Assembly: GCA_028554755.1 (NCBI GenBank)
Contig: JAPTOF010000001.1
Coordinates: 31,216,501-31,280,500 of the forward strand
Source of the DNA: Cordia subcordata
Lineage: Eukaryota; Streptophyta; Magnoliopsida; Boraginales; Cordiaceae
DNA length: 64,000 nt
Direction: 5' to 3'
The translations under genes were made by a program, and so were the position numbers. Shown here piece after piece: positions 23,040-35,590 of the stretch. How positions within the stretch are numbered: position 1 is the stretch's first letter; every line of letters begins with the position of its first letter. The notes below the pieces were generated by a model. That model saw only the letters and a program-made list of their open reading frames with translations, did no database searches and had not been told where the DNA came from.

Positions 23040-24980
23040 AAGAAGACAACAAAGGATTCCTCTCGATTGGTTCTTGTCATAAAAATATATATATTTTTTC
23101 AGAAAGTGATATTTTGTGATAAATAATCAAATTGATTTTAGAAAAGTTAAATGTTTTGAAAAAAGAATTCAAATTCAACTTTTTTAAAAATTATAATTTT
23201 CATTTTGTTTAAAAAAGTACTTCTAAAAAAACTAATTCATATGAATCCTAATATCGATGAAACTTTAAAAACTTTTGGCCATGCTTATCTTTACATATTT
23301 ATAAACAATTAGTAAATTACTTTTGATACTTAAGCTAACTCTAACACATTACGTATCATTTCCCCTATATTTAGAATTTTTTAACTATTTTTCTTGCATT
23401 TAAAGGCTCTCTATTCAGCTTTATTTCAACAACACTCTTATTTTTAATTAATCCCTTGTTTTAAAGATTTCTTATTTTAGTTTTATTATAATAGCCTCCA
23501 TATTTCAAGGGACTCCTTTTTTTTGTTTTACTCTGCCTCTTCCTATTTTAATTAAATAAATCATTTAATTTTATGGGATATATATTTATTTATTATAAAT
23601 ATTAATATTTTGTTATTAATCATCAATATTTTTATTATTCACTTTAATATTTGTATATCAATGACTAATAATATCATTAAATCAATATTATTTTTTGTCA
23701 TCTTTATATTTTTTCAACAACTTTATTTTATATCAACTTTTGTAATATTTCATAATGTCTTGTATTATTGTTGTGAACTTTATTCCCATCCATCATTTTT
23801 TCATGTCTTGTATTGTAAGAATCAACTTTATCTCCTATAGGTTATTTCTTTTTATGTCTTATAATGTTAAAGTCAACATTATCTCTTATCTCATGACCAA
23901 AATAAAAACTTTATTACTCATCTATCATTTTTTTTTATGTCTTATATTGTCAATGTCAATTTTGTGTTTAATCAATCCTTCTTTAAATATCTTATATTGT
24001 TGATGTCAATGTTTTGTTTCATCAATCTTTTTTTCTATTGTATTGTTCGTGAAAGTTTATGTTCCATCAAATTTAATTATTCTAGAATAGTTGGTAAACT
24101 TTTGGGGTTTGTAAATAATCATGTATGTGCTTATCAGCTACAATAACAAACACATATTTAAAAATTTATCTCCTTTCTTTTTCTTCTTCTACTTTCTATT
24201 AAGCATTTTTGCTCCATCACCATAAATATAGACATTGGATATTTGACTTCTAGAGCTGGTGAATACAATTTTTTAACAATGACTCTAATAAAGAGTTAGC
24301 ATTACTTCAATTCCTGGTCAATGAAGATGATCAACAACAAAATGTACATTGTGGTTCTTGAAATGACCAATTAGTGCATGCATTTTAAATCCTAGGTCAA
24401 TTTTTTCCTTGAAATTGAACGTCTAACCACAACGGAAAAGGCATACGTGCAAGACCACACAAGCCGAGGAAATAAACCAAACATAAGTGAAAAGCAAACT
24501 TCCATAAACTATCACCTCTTGATGCTAGTGGCGTTTGGTGCAGCATCTAGCAAAACCTTACAAGACACCTGTAAAACTCAAACAAAAAATGAGTATAAAG
24601 AGCCTAGGCGTGTATTTGGCCTTCTCTACTATTTTGATTTTGAGTTTTCTATGAGAAAGAACTTATTCTTGGAAGTAGAATAAAGTTCTTCAAATGTTTA
24701 TCTTATGTTGTTGCATGGCCGAGATTGGGAGAGAGTATGAGAGAGGGAATTCTTTTTTTTTTTTTTTCTTTTTGTTCTCTTAGTCGACTAGAAAGCTTAG
24801 ACTCATTTTTTGTGTTAGGCGTCCCATGCACTATATTAGTCAGACAAGACCAATAGCTAGTATAGTGTATAGAATTTAGTCCAAGTTCATTATATTAGAG
24901 CTTTTCTAGTTAGCTTAGGACTAGGAGGTTTAGAAGAGAGAAGATTGTAATCTAGGAAAAATCTCTCAATACCTTTTGAC
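23040..24980. other. Very AT-rich intergenic DNA with degenerate tandem repeats
   Basis: No gene seen. Between about 23740 and 24050 a unit of about 65 bp recurs with drift; each copy holds a TTATGTCTTATATTGT-like word followed by a TCAA word and CATC-ATTTTTT. This creates three overlapping small frames that I regard as by-products. A long T run is at 24750-24766. Confidence 0.55.
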
Positions 24981-24989
24981 TTCAACCTC

Positions 24990-25856
24990 CTAAATTCAAA
25001 CTCGAAGCTATCTTTCATAATAGCCATGGGTTGTGCCCTTATGGAATTTTGAAATTAAAGAAAATTGAATTATCTTTTAACATATAATTCCATCCATAAT
25101 TCAATTTATAATACTTGAAGGATAATAATATCCATTTCTACAAGTTCATACACCTAAAACATCTAGAGATAGGATAGATAATTATATTAATGAACATGCA
25201 TTAAAATTTGAGCAAATAGGAAATAGAATAAATTAGTTTCCTCTAACCAAAAGTCCTAACGCAACTAAAACTCTCTCATTATAGTAATAGGCCAAAAACA
25301 TCCAGGAAACCTTGCACAAAACAATAATTGACTAGTAGAAGGACCAAAAGGCATAATTATCCCTGGCTCCCAAAATGGCTTTACCAACTCTAAGGCGTTA
25401 TTAAGATCATTTCTATTCCACCAAAAGACTAAACCCCTACTCCAAGGATAATTATAGATTGCCAGAAGCTTGTCACAAGCAGTAGTGACCTTTGTATTTG
25501 TCCTACTTAGCAAAATGACCAAAATGCCATTATATGTATACCCGTAGCTAAGGCCAATCATTTAACTATACCATAGCCTCTTTAACTACCTCTAAATCTT
25601 GGAATGGCTAGCCCTACATATCAATCATCTATTGGTCACATTTCATATGATTTCAGAGCAATAAGCAAAATGACTAATATACCCTTAGAGGAAATACCAT
25701 TAGATCTAGATTTAGATGATTATATGAACAAGACCAAGAGAGCATATAGATTCTACCATTGCATATTCACATTCCAACTGATTAAAATGCAATTCCCAAG
25801 ACTAATTGATCCTAGTTAAGCAAGGTCTCGACTATAGTGGATTAAAGTGCTAAATA
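24990..25856 (-). repeat. Older LTR, distal part, minus strand
   Basis: Read on the minus strand, this matches the middle and later parts of the LTR family seen at 25862-28041 and 56583-58777, for example CACTTTAATCCACTAT near 25850 and GGTCTTGTTCATATAATCAT near 25740. It continues the piece at 28047-28525; together they make one old LTR split by the plus-strand LTR. The similarity fades near 25000, so that limit is approximate. Confidence 0.75.
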
Positions 25857-25861
25857 CTAAC

Positions 25862-28041
25862 TGTTGGGATTGGTATGCCGTAAAGACCACTTGGACACTG
25901 TTTTCTAGATATTGTTATAATTATTTTAATAATAATTTTTGAATTTTAGCTGTATACATTGTCTCTGGTGTATGATTATGTGGTGCATTAGTAAAGGCCC
26001 AATGACATTAATTGTGGACTTGGGTGTGCAGCGAGACTGGACGCGCTGTAGGTCAAAGTCAAGACTTAGTAATGTCATAAAAAAGTCCATAACGTATGGT
26101 AGTACTGGGCACTCTACCAAGATAAGGTTAGAGTGAGCAAGTTTCCTTGTAAGTGTGACCTACCTAGGTCATTGGAGGTCTTTCCGGACTTGTCTTTCTA
26201 GTGCATGCGTCACGAATTGGACTCGACCATTGTGAGTTAGTTTTCTCATAACTGTACTATCAAAGTCAGAAAACTCAATACTCACTGCTATTAAATGGCC
26301 AATGCTCTCAATCTTGAGAATATGTGGATGGACTAATGGAGTCAGCATTCAACACTTTGATCCACTATGAATGAGACCTCGCTTAGCTAGGGTTAATAAC
26401 TCTGTGCGTTAGGTGTTGGGTTCTGGATAGTTGGGACATGTATATGCAATAGTAGATTTATGTGCCCCTTGGTCTTGTTTGTATGATCATCTAAATCTAG
26501 ATCTTGTGGTATAACCCTTCAAAGGTATATCGGTCATTTAACTTGTAGGTCATTCCCGAAATCAAGAGTAATATGACCAGAAGACAATTGATATCTTGGA
26601 CAAGTTATTCTAAGGTTTAGAGGTAGTTAAGGAGGTGATGGTACAGTCAAAGGACCGACCTTAACTATGGGCTTACATAAAGGGGCATTTTGGTCATTTT
26701 GCTTAGTAGGTCAAAGACAAAGGACACTCATTGTTATGAAAAGCTTTTGGCATCCAGTAATTATCCTTAGAGTGCGGCTTTAGTCTTGTAGCGAAATAGA
26801 CTAAGGTTAAAATAGTCATTATGTCGCCTAAGGGGAGGCACAAGCATTTTAGTCATTTTAGGAGCCAAGGGTAGTTATGCCTTTTGGTCCCTCTGCTAGC
26901 CGGGTATTGTTTTAAGCATGAGAAGTCTATTCTTGAATATTTCCTTATTGGTCGATTGCTAAATATGTGTTTTCATAAGAGTTCTAATTGCATTAGGATT
27001 TCTGGAAATAGGAAATAATATTTGTTCTTAATTCTTATTCGTCCAAGTTTTAATGTAGATAATTAGAATGCATCTTAATCTCTTTTCTAAAGCTTCTAGG
27101 TATAGAAGACGTGACTTTTGAGTAAGATTTCCAAATTAGGATAGAGTTGTTATATTTTTACAAGATAATTCAAATATATTGAACTCCAACTTTCTTATAT
27201 TGGAATATTCAATTTGTCAAGTCATTTTATAGGGAGGTGGCCAAATTTGGAAAGAAGGAAGAGATAGTAGGCCCCACGTATTCTATAAGATTTGTTGGGA
27301 TTTAAATTCTAGAAGATTAGCTCAAGAGTTGGTTTTAATTTGAAACTCTTATCGCCTCAAGATCTTCTACTTGAATTTAAACTCCTCAAAATAAAGTCCT
27401 AGTGTACCTAGGAGTTCTATTGCTAAGAGAACTCTTAAAGGGGGTCAACTAAGTCTGACAAAATGCAGAAGTTTTTGTACGTCAAAAATACTGGAGATAC
27501 ATACATTCTTAGAGAAGTTTAGAAAAGAAAGAATTCTCTTCTTCTCTTGATCGACCAAAAACAAAAATAGACTTCTACAATTCTAAAAACTAATTTTTTC
27601 ACCAAGAATTTGGTTTTTACTTATTGATAACATCTCCCCGGTCATAGTAGGGAAGATTAAAAGCTTTTTGGGTTGTTCTTATAGAGGTTTTTGGAGAGAA
27701 AAACGCAAGAGGACAGAAACTGTCTTTTCCCTCACAACCTGCGCAATCTCAGATTCGGGCTTGATCGAGTGTGCATCACTTATTGAATCATTCTTAAATT
27801 TTAGGAGGATGTTCTACTCTTCTAGGGCTTCAAATCCAATGGTTAGATTATCGATCAGAGGTCCAAAAGGCAGTCCGATAGTCAATAACAAATTTGTTTT
27901 AACAATTTTACTTTATGTTCTTGTTTATTCTATGCATGTGTGGTATTATTGTATGTAAGTATTTATTTTGTCGCTACGCCTAGGGTTAATAGTTTAAAAA
28001 TTGACCTACGGTTAGTCTTGCATGCTGCATTAGATCCTTCA
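25862..28041 (+). mobile_element. Solo LTR (2.18 kb) of a copia-type element
   Basis: It starts TGTTGGGATTGGTATGCC and ends TTAGATCCTTCA. It aligns end to end with the 5' LTR at 56583-58777. No internal region or second LTR follows; instead the flanks are the two halves of an older, reversed LTR. The flanking five bases are CTAAC (25857-25861) and GTAAC (28042-28046), a target duplication with one change. The LTR was therefore probably left by recombination between two LTRs of a full element. Small open frames inside (27668-28170) have no protein character. Confidence 0.88.
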
Positions 28042-28046
28042 GTAAC

Positions 28047-28525
28047 TTCATCATTTCATCCACATATGCTCAAGATTGAGAGCATTGACCACTTGTTAGC
28101 AGTGTGTTTTCTATCTTTGAAGGCACAGTCACAAGAAAACAAACTCATAATGGTCCAATTAAATACATGACACACGTAATAGAGAGATAAGTCTAGAAAG
28201 ACCTCCAATAACCTAGGTAGGTCACTCTATCAAGGAAACTTGCTTGCTAAAAGCTTATCCTAGTAAAGTAACCAACACAGCTATATGGCCATGAATGCAC
28301 TTATGACGATACTAAAACAAGAGTTGGACGTACTATGCGTTTAACGTTACTACATACCTCAGTCATTAGTTTATGTAATAGGGTCTTTTCATATGCATCA
28401 CACAACATACACAAGAGATAATGTATGAATAAATTTCAAATAAAATTAATAAACAAATTATTACAATATACAGTGTCTAGAAAAACAGTGTTCAAGTGGT
28501 CCTTAGGACATATTAAATCCCAATA
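28047..28525 (-). repeat. Older LTR, proximal part, minus strand
   Basis: On the minus strand it starts TATTGGGATTTAATATGTCC at 28525 (first bases mutated from TGTTGG) and runs through GGACCACTTGAACACTG to CTCAATCTTGAGCATATGTGG near 28060. There it is cut by the plus-strand solo LTR and resumes at 25856. Confidence 0.8.
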
Positions 28526-28554
28526 GTTTTGTACTTAGTCCTGCTTACTTATGG

Positions 28555-29710
28555 CGAGATAGAATAGAAGGCTATGAAAGACTCTACCATGATTATTTTG
28601 CTAAAGATTATGTTTATAATTAACAATGTATTTCAAAGGAAATTTCGAAAGAGTCCTAAATAATGTCGGCCATTGGTGATTGTCTTTCTTGCAAAAAGTT
28701 ACAACTATCATAAGAATGCTTGCATATTGGGTGGCTGCAGATTCAATGGATGAGCACGTGCGGATTGGAGAAACTACAGCTATTGACCCTTAGAAAAGGT
28801 TTATTAAGGCAATGGTGATAATATTTTTTAATGACTGGAGGAACTGATATTGCCAGATTTTTAGAAGTCAGAGACTAGGGAGATTTCCCAAGAATGATAG
28901 GTAGCATTGATTCTATGCACTAGAAGTGGAGAAACTGTTCAACAGCATGGAAAGGTATATCTAGTGATCATATCTATGAACCAATAATTATTTTGGAACT
29001 TGTGGCTTCTTATGATCTTTAGACATGATATGCATTTTTTTTTTACCTAAATCTCTTAATGATGTAAATGTGTTGGAGCAATCATTGATTTTTAGTGAAT
29101 TAGCTAAAGAATGAGCTGTAAAGGATGTAACTTAAGCAATTGTTGTGTAAATAACTAAAGTTAGTTGGCCATTGTAACTAACTAACTTGGTTATCAGGTC
29201 ACTAGCAAGTATAAATATAATGTTAACACATGTCTAATGTAACACAACAGAATTATCAATCATTGATCTCTCTCTCTGACACTATCCCCGAAGGTCAATT
29301 TTTTTTATTAATGACATAACTATATAATGGAGTATTATCTTGCAGATAGAATATATACTCGATTTAAGCAACATATGGTAAAACTATACTAGCTCTATAA
29401 TGTAATAAGAGAAAGCATTTTGCTCTTGCTCAAGAGTTAGCTAGAAAGGACATAAAACGTGCATTGGGGTGCTTCAGCTATATGGGCTATTGTTCGTGGA
29501 CCTACATGGTTTTAGAAATATTGACACACCAAAAAATATTATGATAATATGCATAATAATGCTTAACATGATTATAGAAGAAGACAAAGATATTGAGAAC
29601 TTAGATTCAACTATTGCTTTTCAGGTGATAGCTCTGATTCATCAAACTCATGTCAACAAACAATCAAACTTACGAATTTTATTCAAATCCATTATTGTAT
29701 TTTCGTAAGC
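28555..29710 (+). pseudogene. PIF/Harbinger transposase remnant (HARBI1-like)
   Basis: Pieces in several frames match plant Harbinger transposase. IIRMLAYWVAADSMDEHVRI near 28710 is the helical region. MIGSIDSMH near 28900 carries the first catalytic aspartate, and ILELVASYDL near 28995 the second. NIMIICIIMLNMIIEEDKD near 29540 is the C-terminal end. Between about 29060 and 29305 the frame is replaced by unrelated DNA, apparently an insertion, after which GYYLAD-like text resumes near 29330. Stops and frameshifts make it inactive. Its ORF1 partner lies at 30500-31400 on the other strand. Terminal repeats were not found. Confidence 0.75.
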
Positions 29711-30499
29711 AAGGACCCATCATTAACTACAAGTAAATCTTGTTGAACACTTATGCAATTTGATAGAGAAATATGAACTAAATTTCTCCTTCTATATAAT
29801 GCTTCAATTTCTCTTTCTATGTAATGTTTAATTTTGCCTTTTATGTAATGTTTAATTTTCTCCTTTTATGTAATGTTTAAAGTTCTCATAATATTTAATG
29901 TCTAAATCTATATATATTATAAAGTAATATTTTTGTCTTTTCAATTTAGAAACATGTCATCAATTCATGTAATCTTTTCCCTAGGAAAAAAAACTTTATT
30001 TCATATTTGGTCAATAGAAAATATTCACTAACTTAAATTTTTGTAATGTATATTTATGTATGGATAATATCTATAGATATCCATATCTTTGCTTTTTTTT
30101 TAGACTATATCATTTTCAAATTTTACTTTTTTTGTTTAAGTATTTTATTCAATTACTACACATCTCTCATAAAGAAAACATGGATAATATTGAAAAATTA
30201 TCAAAAAATAAATAAATTTTTATAAAATTTATTTATATTTTATCATCACATAAAGCATGCAAAAAAACATTATACGCATTTTTTTTTTGTGTATTGTACA
30301 AGTTTTATTCTAGTTTCTCTTTATATATAATGTTTACATTTCAATAATGTTTAGCGTCTAAACAAAAGATTTTAGATTAAAAAAAACTTAAAAATTTATT
30401 ATATGCATAACATAAACATCATATAGCATAAAACTACAACCATGACATTCTAAGAGAAAAATTCATAAATAACATCACAACCAACCATTTTTCTTTATG
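29711..30499. other. AT-rich spacer inside the Harbinger relic
   Basis: No gene seen. Repeated words of the type TTTATGTAATGTTTAA-TTT occur between 29790 and 29910 and again near 30325. Confidence 0.5.
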
Positions 30500-31400
30500 T
30501 TTTCTTCTTGCTTCTTTTTTTCAATATTCAACTTGCAATGGTGATATATTAGTGAGATACTTTTTCATAATTTTCTCCTTCCACTTCCAATCCATTCTTT
30601 CCAGAATGTATTCACATATTTTTTGTTTTGACTTGATCAATCTTCTAATGATTTGCACTACCATCACATTTTGATCGTTATTAAATTTTGTTTTGTTCTT
30701 TTGCTTATTCAATCTCTCTTTTTCTGGATCTCAAACTAGAGGTCTTTCCACGGAGGTGAAAGTGTTGAAGGTGTCAATATCCTTTAAATGAATTGAATGT
30801 GAAGTTGATGAAAAAGAGCCACTTAGATTGTCATCTTTATTTTTTTTTTCATTTTCTTTTCACCTTCTTGAAGCAATTCTAGGTGGTGCCTTAATATATT
30901 CCAGTAGTGCTCAAACTAAAATAATGATTTGTTACATGTTTGATGCAATATTTTGGCATCTTGGATCTACACCAAATAATTAAACAAGTAAGTTCAATTT
31001 AATATTTAAAACTAACAGAAACTATCTAATTAAATTTTATCTCTACCTTTTCTTGTTCAATATTGCCGCTTAGTTGTCAAGATTCAACTGGAGCATAACG
31101 TCCACAATTTATTATGACTTGATCAACAACAGACCAACAATGACTAAGAGAATTTTATTACTTCAAACTCAAAGTTTTGAAGTTATGGAAATACTTGTAT
31201 ATTTTCTGCTGGCGAGTGCTTGATTTTGATCATTGCCGTGCACTAGGTCCTAATTAACATTTAGTCATGTTGAAACAAGTAAATTATCTTCTTAGATGAA
31301 AATTTGATTTTGTGTGGTATTTTCTTTTACACATATTTTCTTGCATCATTATTGGGAAAGAAGAAGTTGGCTCCACCAACGATTTGAATATTTATGCAGG
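30500..31400 (-). pseudogene. PIF/Harbinger ORF1-like remnant
   Basis: On the minus strand the text LSHCWSVVDQVINCGRYAP near 31130 resembles the Myb/SANT-like or NAM-associated ORF1 protein that accompanies plant Harbinger transposases. Further down, a lysine-rich 63-residue frame (30521-30712, with IIRRLIKSKQKICEYILERM) fits the basic C-terminal part. Several stops break it. With the transposase at 28555-29710 it makes a tail-to-tail pair, an arrangement known in this superfamily. Confidence is moderate because only short blocks are recognisable. Confidence 0.5.
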
Positions 31401-32734
31401 TGAATTTAATGAAAAGTCATCAACTTTGTCAAAACCATGAAGTAAATATGTAAGATATATTGTTTCGTGAATCCATCTAAAAAAATTAAAAATTAATTAA
31501 ACATAATCCATGAATAAACATTTTAATAATAAACAAAATTTGATAAATATTAATATAATAATATTTATCAATAACATTATTAAAGACTAATCGCTAAAAT
31601 AAGAAATCTAATTAATTAAACTTATAACTATATGCATACAAAAAATATTAACTATATGCAAAGAATCTTAAAATTACATTATAATTATCATTCTGTATAT
31701 AAAAACAACATAAGTTATTAACAACTACTAATTCTAATCAATTAGTTAATCACATATTTACATCTCTCTCTTTTTATTTTCCCTTAGCAAAACAACCAAT
31801 GCTTATCTTTTTTTACTCAACAAAATAAATAGACCCCTATCTTTTATGCAAATGTCAATTACTCTCAATGAAAAAATCAATTGTCACATCCTTTCTCTTG
31901 TCGCGATCGGTTCCTTAAAATATAGCATGTTTTCAATAACAAAAGAATCAACCTCTACTCAACATCTTTTTGGTCAAAACCAAGCATTTTCTTTGTTAGA
32001 AATCAAACATCTAAACAAAACAATAAGTATTTCAAGGATATTATTTGTTTCAAACAATAGAGTTGCACAAAATGCTAACTCAAACGATCTTAGAAGATGT
32101 TGTTGATTTATGGATTGCTGAAATTTTGCTTGGATTGCTAAAATTTTGCATTGAGAAGTTGTTGAGAGTTGTAGAAAATGAGTTTTTGTATTTTTTGGAT
32201 ATAATTTTTGTGTAGTCCAAAGGGAAAGGAAAAGCATCAACTCCCAACAATCTACTTTCTAACCATTGGAGAGGCTTTTTTTTATAATTATTTTCTAGTT
32301 TTACTATTGCAAAGCATTTTTTTTAATTATTATCAACTTTAGAATGGTGGGAAAGAGGTTTGGATGGGAGCTTTTACACTTAAAGGGGAAAGAGAGAAGG
32401 ATAAAGAGTTTGTAATAAGAGGGATGCTGGAGCAATTTTGATTCATGAAACCTCTCAATTTAGGATAAAGGGGATATTTGAGAAGTTATCCAAGGTCTTA
32501 TAAAGTCTTCTCCAATAGCACCCTTAAACCACTCATTCCTTATCATTTAAGGGGTGGGATAAGAGAAATAAGGTACAATAAACCCTTATCCCACCCATTA
32601 AATTTTAGGGAGACCCTTCGAATTTTTTCTTTTCCCTGACATGTAAGTGGTCTCAAGTCCTTTTTTCAACCCCTTATTTTTAATAACCTCAAAAGGTTAC
32701 AATAAATAATTATTAATAATAAAATATCTATGTA
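31401..32734. other. AT-rich intergenic DNA, no gene seen
   Basis: Two small overlapping frames (31846-32106 plus, 31974-32240 minus) show no motif. Between 32340 and 32690 there are purine-rich and then pyrimidine-rich tracts around GGGTGGGATAAG and CTTATCCCACCC (32555-32605), a short inverted repeat that may be a MITE end. Confidence 0.5.
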
Positions 32735-32739
32735 TATAA

Positions 32740-33437
32740 TGTTAGAATTGTGAATAGGAAATTTGAATAACATAACATTGCATATAAAGAGAAACGTTCA
32801 GAGCATTTGTTACACCTATTGGCCTTAACTTGCAATTTAAATTCTCACACTTTCCTCGCAAAAAAAAAAAACTTGCAATTATTACTGTAATGATGACCAT
32901 TTGATTATGACATTCAAATGCATTACATTGTGGTTGTGGCTTTGCTTTGTAACTCCTCCCTTTTGGTTTCTTTCTTATTATTATGTAGTTTATTGGTGAA
33001 ATATTTGGTTAGATCTTTTTTTTATAAATAGTGGCATATTTTACTTTGTACAGGCACAATAGTTTTTGAACATTTAGTCTATATAGTTTTCCCGAAAAGC
33101 TCCAAAGCGTATTATTTTCTTTAAGTTTTCTTGCATGCGTATCATTGGTTATTTGAGAGAGGTTCTATACTTCTAGTTTGACAGTTTCTTGCGTGGGAGT
33201 ACTACCGTACATTAAGAAGGTAAAAACCGTTGTATCCTGGGATGGATACGTCATACCCTTTTAACACTTGTAGAGTGGGCATAAACCCCTTAAGGAAATC
33301 GTGTCTTCATGAGCCTCAGTTTTATTTTTATTCTTGTTGTACTGTTGATCTCATTTTATAGGAAAATAATATTACATCTATTTTCTGTATCTTCAAAATT
33401 TTAATTTCTATTATTATTTATTATTAAGTTTCTAACA
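32740..33437 (+). repeat. 5' LTR of copia B
   Basis: Starts TGTTAGAATTGTGAATAGG and ends TTTCTAACA. It is about 45 bp longer than the 3' LTR because of an extra segment with a poly-A run (32835-32878) that duplicates the word ACTTGCAATT. Confidence 0.9.
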
Positions 33438-33637
33438 AACTTAAAGGATTTAGCTATTTTAAATTCTTATAGGTTTAGTAAAATATGGTATCTATTACTT
33501 ACAGTTTTCAAATCTATTTCAAGCAGAAACTAGAATTTTATTTTTCTATCGGGTACTCCTTTATATTATTTATTATATTGGTTTACTAATTTTTGGTTGG
33601 TTGAGTGCAGAAAATCATATAACCTTTGGTTTCAATC

Positions 33638-34860
33638 ATGTCTAGAAATAATGAAAATCAAACTCAAACTGGGAACAACGGCCAAGTCCAGTTTGTGGAC
33701 AACACCCAAACTTAGACTGCTAGAACAAGCGTGATTGGGGTTTCGATTGCTACCCTAAATGTTACCATGATTGGAATGTTGGAACTACTCCAACAACTAA
33801 TATGACTATGCAAGTTCCTAGGACTATGTAGGGATTCGACGATTTTTGGGCCATGATTGGGTCGGGCTTCAGCTCGCTTGGTTAATCCAATAATGTTGCT
33901 GGTTCAAACAACGACTTTGGGGGAGCTGCAAATGTTGTTGGTGCGAGCAATACATTTGGAGGTAGGCCCGTGTTTGGGACAACTAGCTATGCACCTCCAC
34001 CACTATATGCGGAGAAGCTAGAAAAGTTTTCTGGGAAAGACTTCAAGACGTGATAGCTCTAAATGGAGTTTTATCTCATGACTTTAGGGCTATTTATGTA
34101 TGTGCAGCGAGATCCTCCGTCATTAGGAGACAACCTGGATATGTAGATAGTAGCGACTGTGGATGCTTGGAAGCACAGCGATTTTCTGTACTGAAATTAC
34201 ATTTTGAATTGCTTAGAAAGCTCTTTGCATAAAGCACATGTTAAATGTAAAATGGCTAAGGAAGTATGAAAGTCATTAGAGGATAAATATGAGCTAGAAA
34301 GTGCAAGCATGAATAAATTCATGGTAACTAGATTTCCAGAATTCTCTATGATAGATTCTAAACTGGTGATGGCGTACGTGTAAGAATATCAGTTTATCAT
34401 CCAAGAGCTCCATGCTGAAGGGATGCCTTAAGTTGAACAATTCTAGATGACTGCTTTGATAGAAAAATTGCCCCTTGGATGGAGTGAGTTCAAAAATCAC
34501 CTCAAGCACAAGCAACAGGAGATGACAATGAAGAACTTTATCCTGTGGCTTAGAATTGAGGAAGAGAATCATTCAACTGGCAAATGAGGCATGCATGGAG
34601 GAATGAACTCCAAGGCCAACATCGTGGAACATGGTCCTAATCCCAACAAAAAGAGAAAGTTCACCAGTCAAGCTAACCATGGGTAGAAAAGGAAGGCAAT
34701 TGCTGAGAAATCCAAGGCAGATAAGAAGCAGATCAATGGGACGTGTTATATTTGTGACAAAACTGGTCACAAGGCAAAGGACTGTAGGTTGCTCAAAAGG
34801 AAGGCCCTAGCAAATATTGTGGAGGACCTAGGGGACGACTTTCAGTGGTCGTGTTAGAAG
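33638..34860 (+). pseudogene. gag of copia B with intact zinc knuckle
   Basis: The ATG at 33638 opens MSRNNENQTQTGNNGQVQF, then a stop. PPPLYAEKLEKFSGKDFK at 33993-34047 is the typical Gag start domain of this group. After frameshifts the reading MTALIEKLPLGWSEFKNHLK appears near 34450. The zinc knuckle at about 34743-34784 reads CYICDKTGHKAKDC, a complete C-x2-C-x4-H-x4-C that would bind RNA. Gag packages the RNA genome in this family. Frame breaks make this copy non-functional. Confidence 0.85.
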
Positions 34861-34879
34861 TCAACATGATGGGTAATCC

Positions 34880-35590
34880 TAAATAATAGTTCATAGACAT
34901 AGCGCAACTAGTCATGTCTGTTTCAAGAAAAGGCTATTCTCTTCTTACACAACAAACTCTAGGTGAGAAGTCTTGTACATGGGAAATTCTGCAACTTCTC
35001 ATAGGTATAGGAAATGTTGTTCTAGAGATGACCTCTGGTGTTAAGCTGACACTTAAGAATGTTCTGCATGTTCCTAAAGTTAGAAAGAATTTAGTGTTCA
35101 GTTCTTTGTTAGGTAAAGCCAAACTTTCCATGTTATTTAGTGCTGATAAATTTATAATCAAGAAAGGATATGACTTTGTATGAAAGGGCTATGGGAAAGT
35201 ATAAGTTGAGCGTTGGAGCCCAAGTCTCAAAGAAAATATAACTGCTGGGCCTTTTGGCCAAAATGAGATAAATAAAATTGTTCCTTCTGCTTAATTCTTT
35301 GAGTCTTCTACATTATACCATGAAAGGTGTCTGGCTAAGGTAGGAGTTCCAGCTCTGAAGCAAGTCAAAATTAGGCTTAAGACTGTTGACTGCATTTTCA
35401 TTGGATATGTGCAAAATAGTGCTGCGTGTAGATTCTTGGTACACAAGTCAGAAATATTTGACATTCATAAAAGTACAGTCCTTGAGTCATGGAATGCTGA
35501 GTTCTTTGAATCTACATTTCTGTATAAAAGGCAATAGGAACCAAATTCTTCTGAACCAGGTTCATCTAGAAGAACTTTTGACTACTTAAG
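34880..35590 (+). pseudogene. Protease remnant fused to integrase C-terminus (core deleted), copia B
   Basis: Near 34889-34925 the sequence gives ATSHVCFKK after a broken D-S-G, so the aspartic protease active site has been hit by a small deletion. VKLTLKNVLHVPKVRKNLV (about 35041-35097) follows, as in copia Pol before the integrase. Near 35310 the text jumps from the pre-integrase (LYHERC) straight to LAKVGVPALKQVKI and DCIFIGYVQNSA, which belong to the integrase C-terminal part. The zinc-binding and DDE core regions between them are absent, an estimated loss of more than 1 kb. Confidence 0.82.

Noticed and set aside
23610..24146. Three overlapping hydrophobic small proteins
   Set aside because: The hydrophobic composition follows from T-rich tandem repeats, and there is no shared domain or splice context.
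27668..28170. Possible genes inside the solo LTR
   Set aside because: They lie within an LTR and the matching stretch of the other LTR copy does not keep the frame.
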